From assembly GCA_031263265.1 (NCBI GenBank), contig JAISGE010000102.1, positions 1 to 6,143 of the forward strand: a DNA stretch of 6,143 bases, written 5' to 3'. Shown in pieces: positions 5,154 to 6,143 of the stretch. The stretch's first letter is position 1; each line of letters starts with the position of its first letter. The notes beneath the pieces are model-generated. The model was not told where the DNA came from, searched no databases, and saw only the letters and a list, made by a program, of their open reading frames with translations. Origin of the DNA: Treponema sp. (GTDB lineage: Bacteria > Spirochaetota > Spirochaetia > Treponematales > Breznakiellaceae). The translations under genes were made by a program, and so were the position numbers.

Positions 5154-6143
5154 TTACCCGTCCGTCAGTCTGGGGAACCAGGGGCAGGTCCTGGCATAGA
5201 TGTAGTCAATCACCACGGCACTTATGGGAAGCCCAGTCTTCTTTACCGATGTCCCCTGCTCAATGAACATCCAGTACCCGTCCCCGCCATCGTATAAATA
5301 GGAACTGGTGGCTATACGGTAGTCCTTTTGCGGATCCAACTCAACACCGTGAATGGTCAGATCTTTGAGCAACGCATCGCTCGTATCCCTATCCGTGTAG
5401 TCCAGTATGTAACGTACCTCTTTTGATACCATGCCCCAGGCTCCGGTGCCACTTCCACCGCCACCACCGTGCCGGACTTTCGCCGCAAAGTTAAACAGTT
5501 CCTGCACAGATGTGCCTTTCATGGTCAAAATGGTGAGTTGGTCTTCGTTGTAGGGAAGAATCCCCTTAATGGTCCCCACCGTAATATCCCCTTTACCCAT
5601 CCCATTCGTGATGATCCCCCCGTTTATATAGGCAAAATCCACCGGGTCCTTGAGTACTTCCCGCGCATACCATGCCGCACCGTCACAGACCAGGTCTCCC
5701 AGAGCCGTCTCCTTCTTCCGGCTCAAACGATCCCCATTATCCTGGTCTTCGTTGATAAACCGTTCCGTTGCCTCCCCGATCTTAAAACTCGCATTATCCC
5801 GATCCAGGGCGGGCTTGGCATGGGTTTCGGCGCTTACCCGCTCACTCGGAGGGGAGTTTCCCTTGGCATTTACCGCAATGACCCACACGTAGTAGACCTG
5901 GTCGTTGGTAATCCCGTTCTGTATCACCGCGCGTACCTCTTGCCCATTAAGGGTTAGGTCCACATCGGTATCAGGAACCGGTTCCGCAGGCATTTGTTCC
6001 GCGGTACTGCAATAAACCAGATAACTTTTTGCCCATTGTACCGACTTCCAGGTCAGGGTGAGCCGCCGGTCCCCGCCAAGCGCAGTCAATACCGGTTTCC
6101 CTGGAGGAGCAGTCGCGCCTATAGGCGTAGCGCTGGCAGGAGT
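5154..6143 (-). CDS. Fibronectin type III plus 5'-nucleotidase C-terminal domain protein (5' partial)
   Basis: The frame is open to the right edge, so 329 residues of the C-terminus are visible; a TTG at 6089 lies inside the FN3 domain and is not a start. Visible residues 1-10 are a Pro/Ala/Thr linker. Residues about 11-112 form an FN3 domain (PPGKPVLTALGGDRRLTLTW, later VYYVWVIAVNAKGNSPPSE). Residues about 120-325 match the substrate-binding C-terminal domain of UshA/5'-nucleotidase proteins: ETALGDLVCDGAAW, FAYINGGIITNG, ITVGTIKGILPYNEDQLTIL, and a late YLYDGGDGYWMF. Such proteins are exported and hydrolyse nucleotides, but catalysis depends on an N-terminal metallophosphatase domain that would lie outside the window. 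Family members normally read NGGGIR at the substrate loop; here it is NGGIIT, with the Arg missing. A Gly-rich loop (GGGGGSGTG) is also unusual. FN3 directly before this domain suggests a multi-domain envelope or surface protein. Enzymatic activity is unproven. Confidence 0.85.
   Translation of the reverse strand, partial: TPASATPIGATAPPGKPVLTALGGDRRLTLTWKSVQWAKSYLVYCSTAEQMPAEPVPDTDVDLTLNGQEVRAVIQNGITNDQVYYVWVIAVNAKGNSPPSERVSAETHAKPALDRDNASFKIGEATERFINEDQDNGDRLSRKKETALGDLVCDGAAWYAREVLKDPVDFAYINGGIITNGMGKGDITVGTIKGILPYNEDQLTILTMKGTSVQELFNFAAKVRHGGGGGSGTGAWGMVSKEVRYILDYTDRDTSDALLKDLTIHGVELDPQKDYRIATSSYLYDGGDGYWMFIEQGTSVKKTGLPISAVVIDYIYARTCPWFPRLTDG

Noticed and set aside
5469..5957. A 162-codon plus-strand frame opposite the 5'-nucleotidase-like gene.
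   Set aside because: Fully antisense to a gene with recognisable FN3 and 5'-nucleotidase motifs; no protein family features of its own.

Overview
The window most likely comes from a spirochaete chromosome, probably a Treponema of the insect-gut type. This rests on three things: a surface-type beta-helix protein built from Met-Asn-Gly-Gly-Thr-Ile-Ser-Gly-Asn repeats, a periplasmic HEAT-repeat protein translationally coupled to tgt, and a large FN3 plus 5'-nucleotidase-like exported protein. Genus is an inference from recalled protein style; no marker gene is present.

Layout, left to right. (1) 2-364, plus strand: the C-terminal end of a repetitive beta-helix protein, with a weak terminator-like hairpin behind it. 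(2) About 365-766: non-coding. It becomes AT-rich near position 690, carries two adjacent perfect inverted repeats (692-721), and ends in a promoter whose -10 box lies 5 nt before the first ATG. (3) 767-2120, plus strand: a compact AT-rich three-gene unit coding for an ECF-type sigma factor, a 99-residue single-span membrane protein (candidate anti-sigma factor), and a 150-residue four-span membrane protein whose second half resembles the MotA/ExbB/TolQ proton-channel family. (4) 2121-2268: a convergent intergenic stretch with nested inverted repeats. (5) 2269-4850, minus strand: tgt (queuosine tRNA modification) followed by a signal-peptide-bearing HEAT-repeat protein that overlaps it by an ATGA junction. 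(6) 4851-5153: the tgt upstream region, with a good sigma-70-like promoter placed for a leaderless message and a 15-bp palindrome. (7) 5154-6143, minus strand: the C-terminal part of an exported FN3 plus 5'-nucleotidase C-terminal domain protein, whose start lies beyond the window.

The minus-strand genes look like ordinary host genes (hand-counted sample line 58% G+C). The sigma-factor unit stands out at 27-35% G+C in sampled 60-base lines, which suggests acquisition from a low-GC donor. Its logic is probably self-contained: an envelope-sensing transcription switch in which the two membrane proteins either control the sigma factor or are its output. This unit is the part most likely to hold something undescribed.
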